From Acetobacteraceae bacterium AT-5844 (GTDB lineage Bacteria; Pseudomonadota; Alphaproteobacteria; Acetobacterales; Acetobacteraceae), in the NCBI GenBank assembly GCA_000245075.1, contig JH599944.1, positions 16,305 to 80,304 of the forward strand: DNA of 64,000 bases, given 5' to 3'. The notes under the pieces were generated by a model. That model had not been told where the DNA came from. It saw only the letters and a program-made list of their open reading frames with translations, and searched no databases. Both the position numbers and the translations under genes were made by a program. This document shows, piece by piece, positions 9,283 to 20,121 of the stretch. The first letter of the stretch is position 1, and every line of letters begins with the position of its first letter.

Positions 9283-9577
9283 GGCTTCAAGCAAAGTTCT
9301 GTCGTCGATGACGGGCGTGGCGCAATTTAGTGCATTCCGATTGAGCGTTTTGCCTCTGCCTTTGCCGATTCATTGTGCATCCGGGCGTTTGTGCTGGAAT
9401 CGGCCCACGCTCCAGGCGCATGATCCAGCCTGCTGGACCCGGCCTTGCCGATGCGTCTCGCCACTTGCGTCCTTTCCTGGCGAAACCGCCGGCCGTGCCG
9501 GAGCGCCGCGACGGTGTCGTGGCCTCCCGCGCCTTCAGGGCCGGGCAGACAGGGAGAAACCAAGGAGGAGACAAACC
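9283..9577. other. Intergenic stretch with no gene seen
   Basis: About 295 bases between the iclR control region and the DUF2189 gene. Open frames cross it but have no ribosome site or family resemblance. Apart from the strong AAGGAGGAG ribosome-binding site at 9562-9570 for the next gene, I see no convincing RNA, repeat or promoter. Confidence 0.5.
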
Positions 9578-12137
<2,560 letters not shown>

Positions 12138-12154
<17 letters not shown>

Positions 12155-13340
12155 ACGCCTGAAGGACGTCACCGTCTCCCCTATCGTGGCGATGAGCACG
12201 CGAGCGCGCGCGCTGAAGGCCGAGGGCAAGGCCGTGATCAGCCTGGCCGTCGGCGAGCCCGATTTCCCGACCCCGCCTCATGCGGTGGAAGCCGCTCACC
12301 AGGCGGCGCTGCGTGGCGATACCAAATACCCCGCCCAGGATGGCGGCGTGCCGCTGAAGAAGGCCATCCAGGCCAAGTTCAAGCGTGAGAACCACCTCGA
12401 CTACGCGCTGGACGAGATCTGCGTCTGCAACGGCGGCAAGCAGGTGCTGATGAACGCGCTGCTGGCCACCATCAGCCCGGGCGACGAGGTGGTGATCCCC
12501 GTTCCCTACTGGGCGAGCTATGGCGAGATGGTGAAGCTGGCGGGCGGCAAGCCGGTCTTCGTCAATTGCCCGCAGAATAACGGCTTCAAGCTGCGCCCGC
12601 AGGACCTGGACGCGGCCATCACGCCGAAGACCAAGATGCTGATGCTGAACTTCCCGAACAACCCGACGGGCGCCGCCTGTTCGCGGGAGGAGATGAAGGC
12701 GCTGGCCGAGGTCATGCTGAAGCACGAGCATGTCTGGGTCCTGACCGACGACATGTATGAGCACCTGGTCTTCGACGGCTTCGAGTTCTGCACCATCGCC
12801 GAGGTCGAGCCGCGGTTGAAGGACCGCACGATCACCGCCAATGGCGTCTCCAAGACCTATGCGATGACGGGCTGGCGCGTCGGTTATGCCGGCGGGCCGA
12901 AGCAGGTCATCAAGGCGATGGTGAACATGCAGGGGCAGGTGACGAGCGGCGTCAGCGGCATCACCCAGGCCGCCGCCCTGGCCGCGCTGGAAGGCCCGCA
13001 GGAGCTGGTGAAGGAGCGCGCCGAGATCTATCGCGGCCGCCGGGACCTGGTGGTCGAAATGCTGAACGGCGCTTCCGGCATCGTCTGCCACAAGCCTGAG
13101 GGCGCGTTCTACGTCTATCCCAACATCGCGGGCTGCCTCGGCAAGACCTCCGCCGGTGGCCGGAAGATCGAGACCGATGCCGATTTCGCCATGGCGCTGC
13201 TGGAGGAAAAGCTGGTGGCGGCCGTGCATGGCGGCGCCTACGGCATGAGCCCTTATCTGCGCATTTCCTACGCCACGGACACGAAAAGCCTGCGCGAGGC
13301 CTGCGCCCGCATCCAGGATTTCTGCCGGGGCCTGCAATGA
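12138..13340 (+). CDS. Class I/II pyridoxal-phosphate aminotransferase, aspartate aminotransferase type (copy 2)
   Basis: This second 400-aa aminotransferase is a diverged paralogue of the one at 10476. It keeps ISLAVGEPDFPTPPH, NNPTGAACS, the PLP lysine in NGVSKTYAMTGWRVGYAG and the C-terminal Arg in YLRISYATD, so it should be active. Around the active site it differs from copy 1 (PYWASYGEMVKL against [12 protein letters not shown]), which suggests different substrates; a prephenate or aromatic acceptor is possible but cannot be decided here. Its start lies inside the end of the acetyltransferase gene, and its stop overlaps the next start (ATGA). Confidence 0.92.
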
Positions 13341-14332
13341 CTGCCGTCATCCGGCCGGGCCGCGACACGGATGAGGCGGATTATATCCGCCTGATCGGCG
13401 ATGCCTGGAGCGAGTATCCCAACTGCATCCTGGATGTGGATGGCGAGGTGCCGGAACTGCGTGCCCTGGAGAGCTACTTCGCCAAGGCAGGCGGCGCGCT
13501 GTGGGTGGCCGAGGAGGAGGACAGGGCGGTCGGCATGGTCGCCACCCGCCCGCTGGGCTCCGACAACGCCTGGGAAATCTGCAAGATGTATGTGGAGAAA
13601 TCCCAGCGCGGCACGGGCCTTGCGCATCGGCTTCTCGGCGGGGCGGAGGAGCACGCCATCCGCGCCGGTGCCCAGCGCATCGTGCTCTGGACCGATACGC
13701 GCTTCGACGCCGCCCACAAATTCTACGAGAAGCGCAGCTACGTCCGCTCCGGCTCCATCCGCATTCTCGACGACATCTCCAAATCCCTTGAGTTCCGCTA
13801 CGCCAAGCCGGCGCGCGGCGTGGTGGTGGAGGCGCTGGATGCCGCCGCCGCCGCCAGTGCCGAGCGTCGCCTCGCGGATATCCTGGTGGCCTGTGTGGAT
13901 GCCGGCGCCAGCGTCTCCTATCTGCCGCCGCTGGCGGTAGAGACCGCGCGCACTTTCTGGCGCAAGGTCTCCGGCGAGGTCGCCATGGGCAACCGGCTGC
14001 TGCTGGTGGCCTGGGTGGATGGCCGCATGGCCGGCACGGTGCAGCTTGATCTCGCGACGCCGCCCAATCAGCGTCATCGCGCGGAGTTGGCCAAGCTGCT
14101 GGTGCATCCGGATTTCCGCCGCAACGGCATCGGCCGCGCGCTGATGCAACGGGCGGAGCAGGCGGCACGCGGCATCGGCCGCACCCTGCTGACACTGGAC
14201 ACGCGCGCGGGCGATGCGGGAGAGGTGCTCTATCGCGAACTCGGCTGGCAGGAGGGCGGGCGCATTCCCGGCTTTGCCGCTGATAGCGACGGCAAGCTCC
14301 ACGACACCGTCTTCTTCTACAAGAAGGTATAG
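13337..14332 (+). CDS. Double-domain GNAT acetyltransferase
   Basis: This 331-aa protein contains two GNAT domains in tandem. The first, about residues 1-150, has the acetyl-CoA loop KSQRGTGLAHRLLGGAEEHA and FYEKRSYVRSGS. The second, about 165-331, has HPDFRRNGIGRALMQRAEQAA and VLYRELGWQEGGRIPGFA. The second copy looks typical and probably active. It starts inside the stop codon of the preceding aminotransferase gene, so the five genes from 10476 to 14837 appear to be one transcript. The substrate is unknown. Confidence 0.86.
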   Translation: MTAVIRPGRDTDEADYIRLIGDAWSEYPNCILDVDGEVPELRALESYFAKAGGALWVAEEEDRAVGMVATRPLGSDNAWEICKMYVEKSQRGTGLAHRLLGGAEEHAIRAGAQRIVLWTDTRFDAAHKFYEKRSYVRSGSIRILDDISKSLEFRYAKPARGVVVEALDAAAAASAERRLADILVACVDAGASVSYLPPLAVETARTFWRKVSGEVAMGNRLLLVAWVDGRMAGTVQLDLATPPNQRHRAELAKLLVHPDFRRNGIGRALMQRAEQAARGIGRTLLTLDTRAGDAGEVLYRELGWQEGGRIPGFAADSDGKLHDTVFFYKKV

Positions 14333-14336
14333 GACC

Positions 14337-14837
14337 ATGATCTCGGCGGAATGGGCTCGCATGATGGCTGCCTACAACGCCGAGATGAACCGGCGATTCT
14401 ACGCCGCCGCCGCGCGCTTGCCGGATGAGGCGCGGCGCGCGGAGGAGGGCGCCTTTTTTGGCTCCCTCCACGGCACATTATGCCATTTGCTGTGGGGAGA
14501 TACGGCCTGGATGGCTCGCCTCGATGGCGGGGAAGGGCCAGGCGTGGGCATCGCAGACAGCGCGAGGATGATCCAGGATTTCACCGCCCTGCAGGACGCG
14601 CGATGGGCGATGGACAACCGCATCATCCGCTGGGCGGAGGCGTTGGAGGATTCCGCCCTGGAAGGGGATCTCGTCTGGTACAGCCAGGTTGCCAAAGCCG
14701 AATTGCGGCGGCCGGTGGCGATGGCCGTGACGCATCTTTTCCTGCATCAGAACCATCATCGCGGGCAGGCTCACGCCCTGCTCACCCGCCATGGCGAAGA
14801 CACAGGCGCCACCGATCTGCCTTTCGCGCTGCCCTGA
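14337..14837 (+). CDS. DinB-family protein
   Basis: This 166-aa protein resembles the DinB/DUF664 superfamily of four-helix-bundle metal proteins. Candidate metal ligands are the His residues in SLHGTLCHLLWGD near residue 45 and in LFLHQNHHRGQAHALL near 140, the usual spacing for the three-His site. The final conserved HHRGQ is a hallmark of the group. It follows the double GNAT gene by 4 bases. Members include thiol-dependent transferases, but the reaction of this one cannot be inferred. Confidence 0.85.
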   Translation: MISAEWARMMAAYNAEMNRRFYAAAARLPDEARRAEEGAFFGSLHGTLCHLLWGDTAWMARLDGGEGPGVGIADSARMIQDFTALQDARWAMDNRIIRWAEALEDSALEGDLVWYSQVAKAELRRPVAMAVTHLFLHQNHHRGQAHALLTRHGEDTGATDLPFALP

Positions 14838-14905
14838 CCTGCCGCAACCGCGACCCCGCGGCGCCTGTTCTTATCCCGTCAGCCAACAACAGACGGGAGA
14901 GCAAA

Positions 14906-15493
14906 ATGCCGGATATTCGACAGGCGCATATCCTCGTGCTCGCGACCGATGGTTTCGAGCAATCCGAGCTTCTGGTGCCGGTGGAACAGCTTCGCGCCAA
15001 GGGCGCCACGGTGCATGTGGCGGCCCCGGAGAAAACCCAGCGGCCTGGCAAGATCGTCGCCTGGGATGGCGAGGCCAGCCCGCCGAATTGGGGGCAGGAG
15101 GTCAAGGTCGATAAGGCCCTCTCCGCCGTGAAGGCAGACGAATACGACGCCATCGTGCTGCCGGGCGGCCAGATCAATCCCGATGTGCTGCGCACACAGC
15201 CGCAAGCCATTTCGCTGATTCAGGAATTCGCGCGAACCGGCAAGGTCGTGGCAGCTATTTGCCATGCGCCCTGGCTGCTGGTGGAAGCCGGCCTGGCCAA
15301 GGGGCGGCGGATGACCTCCTATGCCTCGATCAAGACGGATGTGGTGAATGCCGGCGCCACCTGGCTGGATGAGCAGGTGGTAACCGAGAAGGGCATCGTC
15401 ACCAGCCGCTCTCCGAAGGACCTCGACGCCTTCATTGCCAAGATCGTCGAGGAGATCACCGAAGGCGGCCATGGAGACCGCCGCGCCGCCTGA
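14906..15493 (+). CDS. DJ-1/PfpI family protein (type 1 glutamine amidotransferase-like, YhbO type)
   Basis: This 195-aa cytosolic protein has the PfpI/YhbO architecture. The acidic partner is in DGFEQSELLVPVEQL near residue 16-20, the oxyanion region in YDAIVLPGGQINPDVLR, and the nucleophile Cys in VAAICHAPWLLVEAGL near residue 119, followed by the expected His. Family members are linked to stress resistance and to removal of glyoxal or methylglyoxal damage; the exact activity is inferred. GGGAGAG precedes the chosen ATG. It converges with the hydrolase gene on the other strand with only 8 bases between the stops. Confidence 0.9.
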   Translation: MPDIRQAHILVLATDGFEQSELLVPVEQLRAKGATVHVAAPEKTQRPGKIVAWDGEASPPNWGQEVKVDKALSAVKADEYDAIVLPGGQINPDVLRTQPQAISLIQEFARTGKVVAAICHAPWLLVEAGLAKGRRMTSYASIKTDVVNAGATWLDEQVVTEKGIVTSRSPKDLDAFIAKIVEEITEGGHGDRRAA

Positions 15494-15501
15494 GTTGCTG
15501 C

Positions 15502-16383
15502 TCAGGCCAGGAAGGGCTCCAGCGCCGCCAGAACGGCGTCTGGCGCCTCTTCCGCGAGGTAGTGGCCGCTGGGAACCGCGCCACCCGTCACCGGGCCGGT
15601 GGCATACTGGCGCCAGAGTTCCAGCGGCTGGTACCATTGGCCGATCTTGCCCTTGGCGCCCCATAGGACAAGGAGCGGGCAGCCGATCTTCTCGCCGGCT
15701 TCCCTACTGGCACGGTCATGAACCAGATCGATGGTGGCCGCTGCACGATAATCCTCGCAGATGGCAGCGACCGTTCCGGGCTCGCGTAGGGCCGCGACAT
15801 AGTCGGCGCGCGCTTCCTCATGGAAGAAACCACGGTCCTTCGGTTCGCGGCTGGTGTGCATATCAAACCAGTCCTCCACGTCCCGCAGAATGAACCGCTC
15901 CGGCAGATCATGCGGCTGGGCCAGCCAGAACCAGTGATAATAGCCCATCGCAAACGCCATATCGGTGCGCTCGAAATGTTCGATGGTGGGCACGATGTCC
16001 ATCACCGCCAGCCGCTCTACCGCTTCCGGTGCATCGAGTGCCATGCGGTGCGCTACGCGGGCACCGCGATCATGGCTGATGACACCGAAGCGGGGAAAGC
16101 CGAGCTGCCGCATGAGCCCCACCATATCGGCAGCCATGGCGCGCTTGGCGTAAGGGGCGTGGTCCGCGGTCACGCCGGGCTTGCCGGAGAAGCCATAGCC
16201 ACGCAGGTCCGGGCATATCACCGTGTGGCTCCCGGCCAGTACCGGCGCCAGCTTGTGCCACATCATATGCGTCTGCGGGTTGCCGTGCAGGAGCAGCAGG
16301 GGCGGGCCCTTACCGCCACGGCGCAGCCGGAGCCGCTGTCCCGCGACCTCCCGCTCTTCCAGCGTGAAATCGGGGAACAGCAT
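15502..16383 (-). CDS. Alpha/beta hydrolase resembling fluoroacetate dehalogenase
   Basis: This 293-aa alpha/beta hydrolase uses an aspartate nucleophile. HGNPQTHMMWHKLAP forms the oxyanion-side loop and VISHDRGARVAHRMALDAP carries the Asp nucleophile followed by the two Arg residues that bind carboxylate in fluoroacetate dehalogenases. YYHWFWLAQP supplies the His-Trp pair that cradles the halide, CEDYRAAATID supplies the halide-site Tyr, and PSGHYLAEEAP supplies the catalytic His. Length and motifs match the FAcD group more than serine esterases. It may act on a haloacetate or another small acid. The next gene on this strand, a small membrane protein, ends 9 bases upstream. Confidence 0.87.
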   Translation of the reverse strand: MLFPDFTLEEREVAGQRLRLRRGGKGPPLLLLHGNPQTHMMWHKLAPVLAGSHTVICPDLRGYGFSGKPGVTADHAPYAKRAMAADMVGLMRQLGFPRFGVISHDRGARVAHRMALDAPEAVERLAVMDIVPTIEHFERTDMAFAMGYYHWFWLAQPHDLPERFILRDVEDWFDMHTSREPKDRGFFHEEARADYVAALREPGTVAAICEDYRAAATIDLVHDRASREAGEKIGCPLLVLWGAKGKIGQWYQPLELWRQYATGPVTGGAVPSGHYLAEEAPDAVLAALEPFLA

Positions 16384-16392
16384 CGGTCTTCC

Positions 16393-16725
16393 TCAGCTAT
16401 GGAACAGAAGGATGTAAAGGCTCAGCCCTGTCCCCAAGACCCCCAGCCCCATGGAGAGGCCCGGCCAGAACGGCTTCGGTCCCCGGAAGGCGAGGAACAG
16501 GTTGAACACGAGGCAGAGCAGGAAGCCCACCACCACATTCTTCAGGGGCTGCATGTAAACGCCCCACACCAACATCCCCAGCCACAGGAAAAAGGTCAGC
16601 TTGGCCAGCAACCGCCAGAACATGTCCGCGCTATCGGAACTCGGCCGCAACTCCGGCACATTGGCGCGGGAGTGGATGAAGGCGCAGCCGGAGAGCAGCA
16701 GCAGGGCGGGCAGGTAGATTTCCAT
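16393..16725 (-). CDS. Small hypothetical membrane protein
   Basis: This 110-aa protein is not recognised. It begins MEIYLPALLLLSGCAFIHSRAN, a helix that ends in an LSGC sequence and might be a lipobox. Two or three more hydrophobic segments follow (LLAKLTFFLWLGMLVWGVYM, VVVGFLLCLVFNLFLAF, LGVLGTGLSLYILLF). The last two are separated by a short positive loop. It stands 9 bases upstream of the dehalogenase-like gene on the same strand and may be co-transcribed. Nothing indicates its role. Confidence 0.62.
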   Translation of the reverse strand: MEIYLPALLLLSGCAFIHSRANVPELRPSSDSADMFWRLLAKLTFFLWLGMLVWGVYMQPLKNVVVGFLLCLVFNLFLAFRGPKPFWPGLSMGLGVLGTGLSLYILLFHS

Positions 16726-16824
16726 GAAACTGCGCTACCGCGTGGCTTCAGCCTTGCCAAGCCCTGGCGGAAACCCGCGAGGCTGATGGGCTGTTCTGTC
16801 CTCACCGTAAAGGGAGAGAGCCCC

Positions 16825-17079
16825 ATGACCAAACTTGTCTATGAGGTGGTCCGCCATGATGGCGGATGGGCCTACCGGGTGGACGGCGTGTACTCCGAGA
16901 CCTTCGCCTCTCACACTCTGGCTGCGAAGGCGGCCCATGCGGCGGCCTCCAAGCAGCAGCAATCAGCCACCACCGAAGTCATCGAATATCAGGACAAACA
17001 GGGCCGTTGGCATGTGGAAACGGCCAAAGGGACGGATCGGCCCGAAACTTCCGTCCAGGATGGCTCGCCTGAGCGGTAA
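16825..17079 (+). CDS. DUF2188-like small protein
   Basis: This 84-aa soluble protein resembles DUF2188 proteins, which share a pattern of the type V-x-H-x-x-GGWAV...G...S-x-x-F-x-T-xx-AA-xx-A. Here it reads YEVVRHDGGWAYRVDGVYSE and then an alanine-rich helix. A second part repeats the theme around VIEYQDKQGRWHVET. GGGAGAG stands 6 bases before the ATG. It is divergent from the membrane protein gene next door. The function of the family is unknown. Confidence 0.75.
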   Translation: MTKLVYEVVRHDGGWAYRVDGVYSETFASHTLAAKAAHAAASKQQQSATTEVIEYQDKQGRWHVETAKGTDRPETSVQDGSPER

Positions 17080-17116
17080 TTGAGGACGCAGGGGTGGCTC
17101 AGCGCTGCCCCTGCGG

Positions 17117-17263
17117 TCAGGAATGATGGAGATGGCGCACGAGCGCCAGGAGCTCCTCCGGTATCGGTTCCTGGGCAACCTGGGCGTAATGGTTCTGGAG
17201 GGCGTCTCGGACCCATTGGTCGATAGCGCGCTGCTCCAGGGGCGCGGGCTTATGGCGTATCAT
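17117..17263 (-). CDS. NepR-like small protein (candidate anti-sigma factor)
   Basis: The 48-aa product starting at the ATG at 17263 ends with LQNHYAQVAQEPIPEELLAL, the short helical signature of NepR proteins (L-x-x-x-Y-x-x-V-x-x-EP-[VI]-P-x-x-x-x-x-L). NepR binds and silences the general stress sigma factor EcfG until the response regulator PhyR removes it. I chose this start because AAAGGAT precedes the ATG. The frame stays open upstream to 17476, but that part looks non-coding. No ecfG or phyR is in view, which is unusual; it could be a second NepR-like paralogue. Confidence 0.6.
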   Translation of the reverse strand: MIRHKPAPLEQRAIDQWVRDALQNHYAQVAQEPIPEELLALVRHLHHS

Positions 17264-17427
17264 ATCCTTTGATCTCTGAACCTGCTCTTGTTGGTCGCCA
17301 CGCACGATGTGGCGCTCCTTCTCATCTGACAGGCCTTCAACACATGAAGCAGCCGCGAGTTCCGCAGCCTTTACGGCGCGCCCTCGCTGTGGCTTCCGGG
17401 CAACATACGGAGGCCAGACAAAAAGAA

Positions 17428-17454
17428 GGCCGCTAACCCGTTGGGGCAGCGGCC
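17428..17454 (-). terminator. Intrinsic terminator downstream of lysR
   Basis: GGCCGCT (17428-17434) pairs with AGCGGCC (17448-17454). Read on the minus strand, the stem is followed by TTCTTTTTG, a usable U-tract. It lies about 150 bases after the lysR stop and before the NepR-like gene. Confidence 0.6.
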
Positions 17455-17488
17455 AAGTCATACAGGGAGGCTTCACGTCTGGGAGACG

Positions 17489-17505
17489 AAGGGTCCAGGA
17501 CCCTT
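17489..17505. repeat. 17-bp palindrome AAGGGTCC-A-GGACCCTT
   Basis: Eight-base arms mirror each other perfectly around a single A. It lies between the lysR stop and the terminator. Such a tight dyad suits a dimeric DNA-binding protein better than an RNA hairpin, because the loop would be too small. The ligand is unknown. Confidence 0.5.
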
Positions 17506-17607
17506 TCCAGCCGAACCGGCCGGATGGCGAAGGATTAGCCGGGCAAAGCCCATGCTCCCACCGTGAATATTACTATCCCGCCATGCGTTCGCTGCATGAT
17601 GACATTT

Positions 17608-18504
17608 TCACGACGCCGAAGCGGCCGCCGCCAGCTCCGCCACGAGGAAATCCCGGAATACGCCAACGCGCTTGGAATGGCGCATTTCCTCGGGATAGAC
17701 GAAGTAAGAGTCGATCCGCGGGGATTTCAGCTCCGGCAAAACCTGCACCAGATCCGCCAGCTCGCCCATGTAATCCGGCATGGCAGCGAGGCCGAGGCCG
17801 GAGCGGACCGCATACAGAATGGCGGGCAGGCTGTTCACCTCGACGGCCGCGCGCCGCGGGCTGCCCGGGCGGCGGCCGGCTTCCACCAGCCAGTTGATGC
17901 TCTCCACCGGTGGGCGGTAGTCGCCATAGACCAGCAGCCGGTGGTTATCGAGGTCTTCCGGGCGCTGCGGCGTGCCGGCCTGCTTCAAATACTCGGCCGA
18001 ACCGACGATCTTGTACCCAAAGGTCGCGATATGGCGCTGGATCAGGTCCGGCTGTTTCGGCGGATGCATGCGAATGGCGACATCGGCCTCCCGCATCGCC
18101 AGATCCAGGTCGGAATCGTCCAGCAGCAGCGTCACGGTCACGTCCGGATGCTGCGTCATGAAGCGCTTCAGCCGGGGCGCCAGCCAGGTGGCGCCGAAGC
18201 CCGTGGTCGTCGTCACCTTCAGGCGGCCGGCGGCACGCTCACGGCTTTCCGTCAGCAGCGCCTCGGTCATCGCGAGCTTGGCAAAGACCTCCCGCACCGT
18301 GCGGTTCAGGGATTCACCCTGTTCCGTCAGGATCAGCCCGCGTGCATGGCGGTGGAAGAGAGGCACCTGCAGGGCCTCCTCCAGCGCCTGAATCTGCCGG
18401 GAAACGGCGGATTGGCTGAGGTTGAGCGACTCGCCGGCATGCGTGAAGCTTCCAGCCTCGGCGACGGCGTGGAAAACGCGGAGCTTGTCCCAATCCAGCG
18501 GCAT
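17608..18504 (-). CDS. LysR-family transcriptional regulator
   Basis: This 298-aa regulator has an N-terminal winged helix-turn-helix (VFHAVAEAGSFTHAGESLNLSQSAVSRQIQALE, residues 9-42) and the periplasmic-binding-protein-like effector domain from about 90 (GRLKVTTTTGFGATWLAPRL, then VTVTLLLDDSDLDLAMREAD). The opening of the effector domain resembles the GcvA-like branch. It follows trxB by 6 bases on the same strand, a trxB-lysR pairing I recall from related alphaproteobacteria. The regulated genes and co-inducer are unknown; a redox link is only a guess. Confidence 0.93.
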   Translation of the reverse strand: MPLDWDKLRVFHAVAEAGSFTHAGESLNLSQSAVSRQIQALEEALQVPLFHRHARGLILTEQGESLNRTVREVFAKLAMTEALLTESRERAAGRLKVTTTTGFGATWLAPRLKRFMTQHPDVTVTLLLDDSDLDLAMREADVAIRMHPPKQPDLIQRHIATFGYKIVGSAEYLKQAGTPQRPEDLDNHRLLVYGDYRPPVESINWLVEAGRRPGSPRRAAVEVNSLPAILYAVRSGLGLAAMPDYMGELADLVQVLPELKSPRIDSYFVYPEEMRHSKRVGVFRDFLVAELAAAASAS

Positions 18505-18510
18505 GGTGCG

Positions 18511-19509
18511 TCAGGCCGCCTGTGCTTGTGCTTCGTCCTCGCGTTCAGCGAGGAACTTCTCGGCTTCCAGCGCGGCCATGCAGCCGGTGCCGGCAGCGGT
18601 CACGGCCTGCCGGAACACGCGGTCCTGCACGTCGCCGGCGGCGAAGACGCCGTCCCGGCTGGTGCGCGTCGAATCGGGTTCGGTCACCAGATAGCCCTCC
18701 GCATCCATCTCCAACTGCCCTGTGAACAGGCTCGTTGCCGGCGAATGGCCAATGGCGACAAACACGCCATCCACGGCCAGCTCGGATTTCTCGCCCGTCT
18801 TCACGTCACGCAACGCCAGGGCACGGGCGACGGGGGTGCGGCCGCTGGAGTCAGCCAGCACTTCTTCCGTCACGGTGTTCCAGCGCACGGTCACATTGGG
18901 TTTGGCCAGCAGGCGCTGCTGCAGGATGCGCTCCGCCCGCAGCGAGTCGCGGCGGTGGATCAGCGTCACGCTCTTCGCCAGATTGGCCAGGTAGAGGGCT
19001 TCTTCCACAGCGGAGTTGCCGCCGCCGATCACCGCGACATCCTTGCCGCGATAGAAGAAGCCATCGCAGGTGGCACAGGCGGAGACACCGAAGCCCGACA
19101 GCTCCTTCTCCCCCGGGATGCCGAGCCAGCGCGCCTGGGCGCCGGTGGCGATGACGATAGCCTCGGCCTCATAGCTGTCGCCCGAGTCGCCAACAGCCTT
19201 GAAGGGCCGGCTGGAGAGATCGACGGAGGTGATGAGGTCGTACCGGATGGTGGCGCCGACATGCTCGGCCTGCTCACGCATCTGTTCCATCAGCCAGGGC
19301 CCCTGGACGGGAGCCGCGAAGCCGGGGAAGTTCTCGACATCCGTGGTGATGGTGAGCTGACCGCCCGGCTGCATCCCCGCGACGACGAGGGGTTGCAAGC
19401 CGGCACGGGCGGCGTAGATCGCCGCAGTGTATCCGGCGGGTCCTGCACCGAGGATCAGAAGGCGGGTACGATGCAGTTCGGGCAAGGTCTTGGTCCTGGA
19501 ATCGCTCAC
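18511..19509 (-). CDS. trxB: Thioredoxin reductase (NADPH)
   Basis: This cytosolic flavoenzyme passes electrons from NADPH through FAD and a Cys pair to thioredoxin. It has the FAD motif LILGAGPAGYTAAIYAARAG, the redox-active CATC near residue 140 (SACATCDGFFYRG), the NADPH motif VIGGGNSAVEEALYLA and the C-terminal FAD motif GVFAAGDVQD. The start is not an ATG. I chose GTG at 19509 (332 aa); a TTG at 19518 would add CP-V-type residues in the same frame. It heads a trxB-lysR unit divergent from lrp, with about 110 bases for both promoters. Confidence 0.94.
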   Translation of the reverse strand: MSDSRTKTLPELHRTRLLILGAGPAGYTAAIYAARAGLQPLVVAGMQPGGQLTITTDVENFPGFAAPVQGPWLMEQMREQAEHVGATIRYDLITSVDLSSRPFKAVGDSGDSYEAEAIVIATGAQARWLGIPGEKELSGFGVSACATCDGFFYRGKDVAVIGGGNSAVEEALYLANLAKSVTLIHRRDSLRAERILQQRLLAKPNVTVRWNTVTEEVLADSSGRTPVARALALRDVKTGEKSELAVDGVFVAIGHSPATSLFTGQLEMDAEGYLVTEPDSTRTSRDGVFAAGDVQDRVFRQAVTAAGTGCMAALEAEKFLAEREDEAQAQAA

Positions 19510-19625
19510 GGGGCACAAGATATCGGCAAGATCGGCGAATACCGCAACCCGGGTGCCTTGAATACGCGAGGCTATGCAAGGATATTGCGCTTGAAACGCC
19601 GCGCGAGCAATGAACGGTTCAACTG

Positions 19626-20102
19626 ATGCCCGATTCCGTAGATAACCTTGATGTGGTCGACCGCCAGATTCTGGCGGAGCTGCAAGCGGATGGCCGCATG
19701 ACCAACGTGGAGCTGGCGCGCCGGGTGGATCTTTCCGCCCCGCCCTGCCTGCGACGCGTGCGGCGGCTGGAGGAGGCCGGCATCATCCGCGGCTACCACG
19801 CCGAGGTCGACCCCGTGGCGCTGGGATGGGAAATCACCTTCTTCGCGCTGGTGGGGCTGGACAGCCAGAAGCACGCGGTGCTCGACGCCTTTCAGCAGGA
19901 GGTGAAGGCGTGGCCCGAAGTGCGCGAGTGCCACATGATCCGTGGCGGCGGAGATTTCCTGCTGCGCCTGGTGGCACGGGACACCGCGCATGAAAATGCG
20001 CTCACCAACCGCCTGACCTCCCATGCCAGCGTCTCCCGCGTGCAGACGCTGCAGACCATCCACACCGAGAAGCAACTGCCGGGCGTGCCGCTGGAGGCCT
20101 GA
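19626..20102 (+). CDS. Lrp/AsnC-family transcriptional regulator
   Basis: This 158-aa protein has an N-terminal helix-turn-helix (LDVVDRQILAELQADGRMTNVELARRVDLSAPPCLRRVRRLEEAG) and a C-terminal RAM ligand-binding domain (FFALVGLDSQ, VRECHMIRGGGDFLLRLVARD). These regulators form octamers and sense amino acids. It is transcribed away from trxB, an arrangement common in alphaproteobacteria, so it may control trxB or itself. An imperfect hairpin covers its stop codon. Confidence 0.93.
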   Translation: MPDSVDNLDVVDRQILAELQADGRMTNVELARRVDLSAPPCLRRVRRLEEAGIIRGYHAEVDPVALGWEITFFALVGLDSQKHAVLDAFQQEVKAWPEVRECHMIRGGGDFLLRLVARDTAHENALTNRLTSHASVSRVQTLQTIHTEKQLPGVPLEA

Positions 20103-20121
20103 AGCCCGCAGGGCCTCAGGC
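20097..20121. terminator. Hairpin between convergent lrp and membrane-protein genes
   Basis: GCCTGAAGCCC (20097-20107) and GGGCCTCAGGC (20111-20121) form an 11-base stem with one mismatch around GCA. It overlaps the lrp stop and the stop region of the opposite gene. There is no T-run, so it is a weak or Rho-assisted bidirectional terminator at best. Confidence 0.35.

Larger units (their letters stand above)
17264..17607. other. Intergenic stretch with a terminator hairpin and a palindrome
   Basis: About 340 bases between the NepR-like gene and the lysR stop. It holds the minus-strand terminator at 17428-17454 and the palindrome at 17489-17505. The part nearest the small gene may hold its promoter. 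No further gene is supported. Confidence 0.5.

Noticed and set aside
17264..17476. An N-terminal extension of the NepR-like protein back to 17476
   Set aside because: Composition is unlike a protein (WPLPQRVSGLLFVWPPYV), it overlaps the terminator hairpin, and a better start with AAAGGAT lies at 17263.
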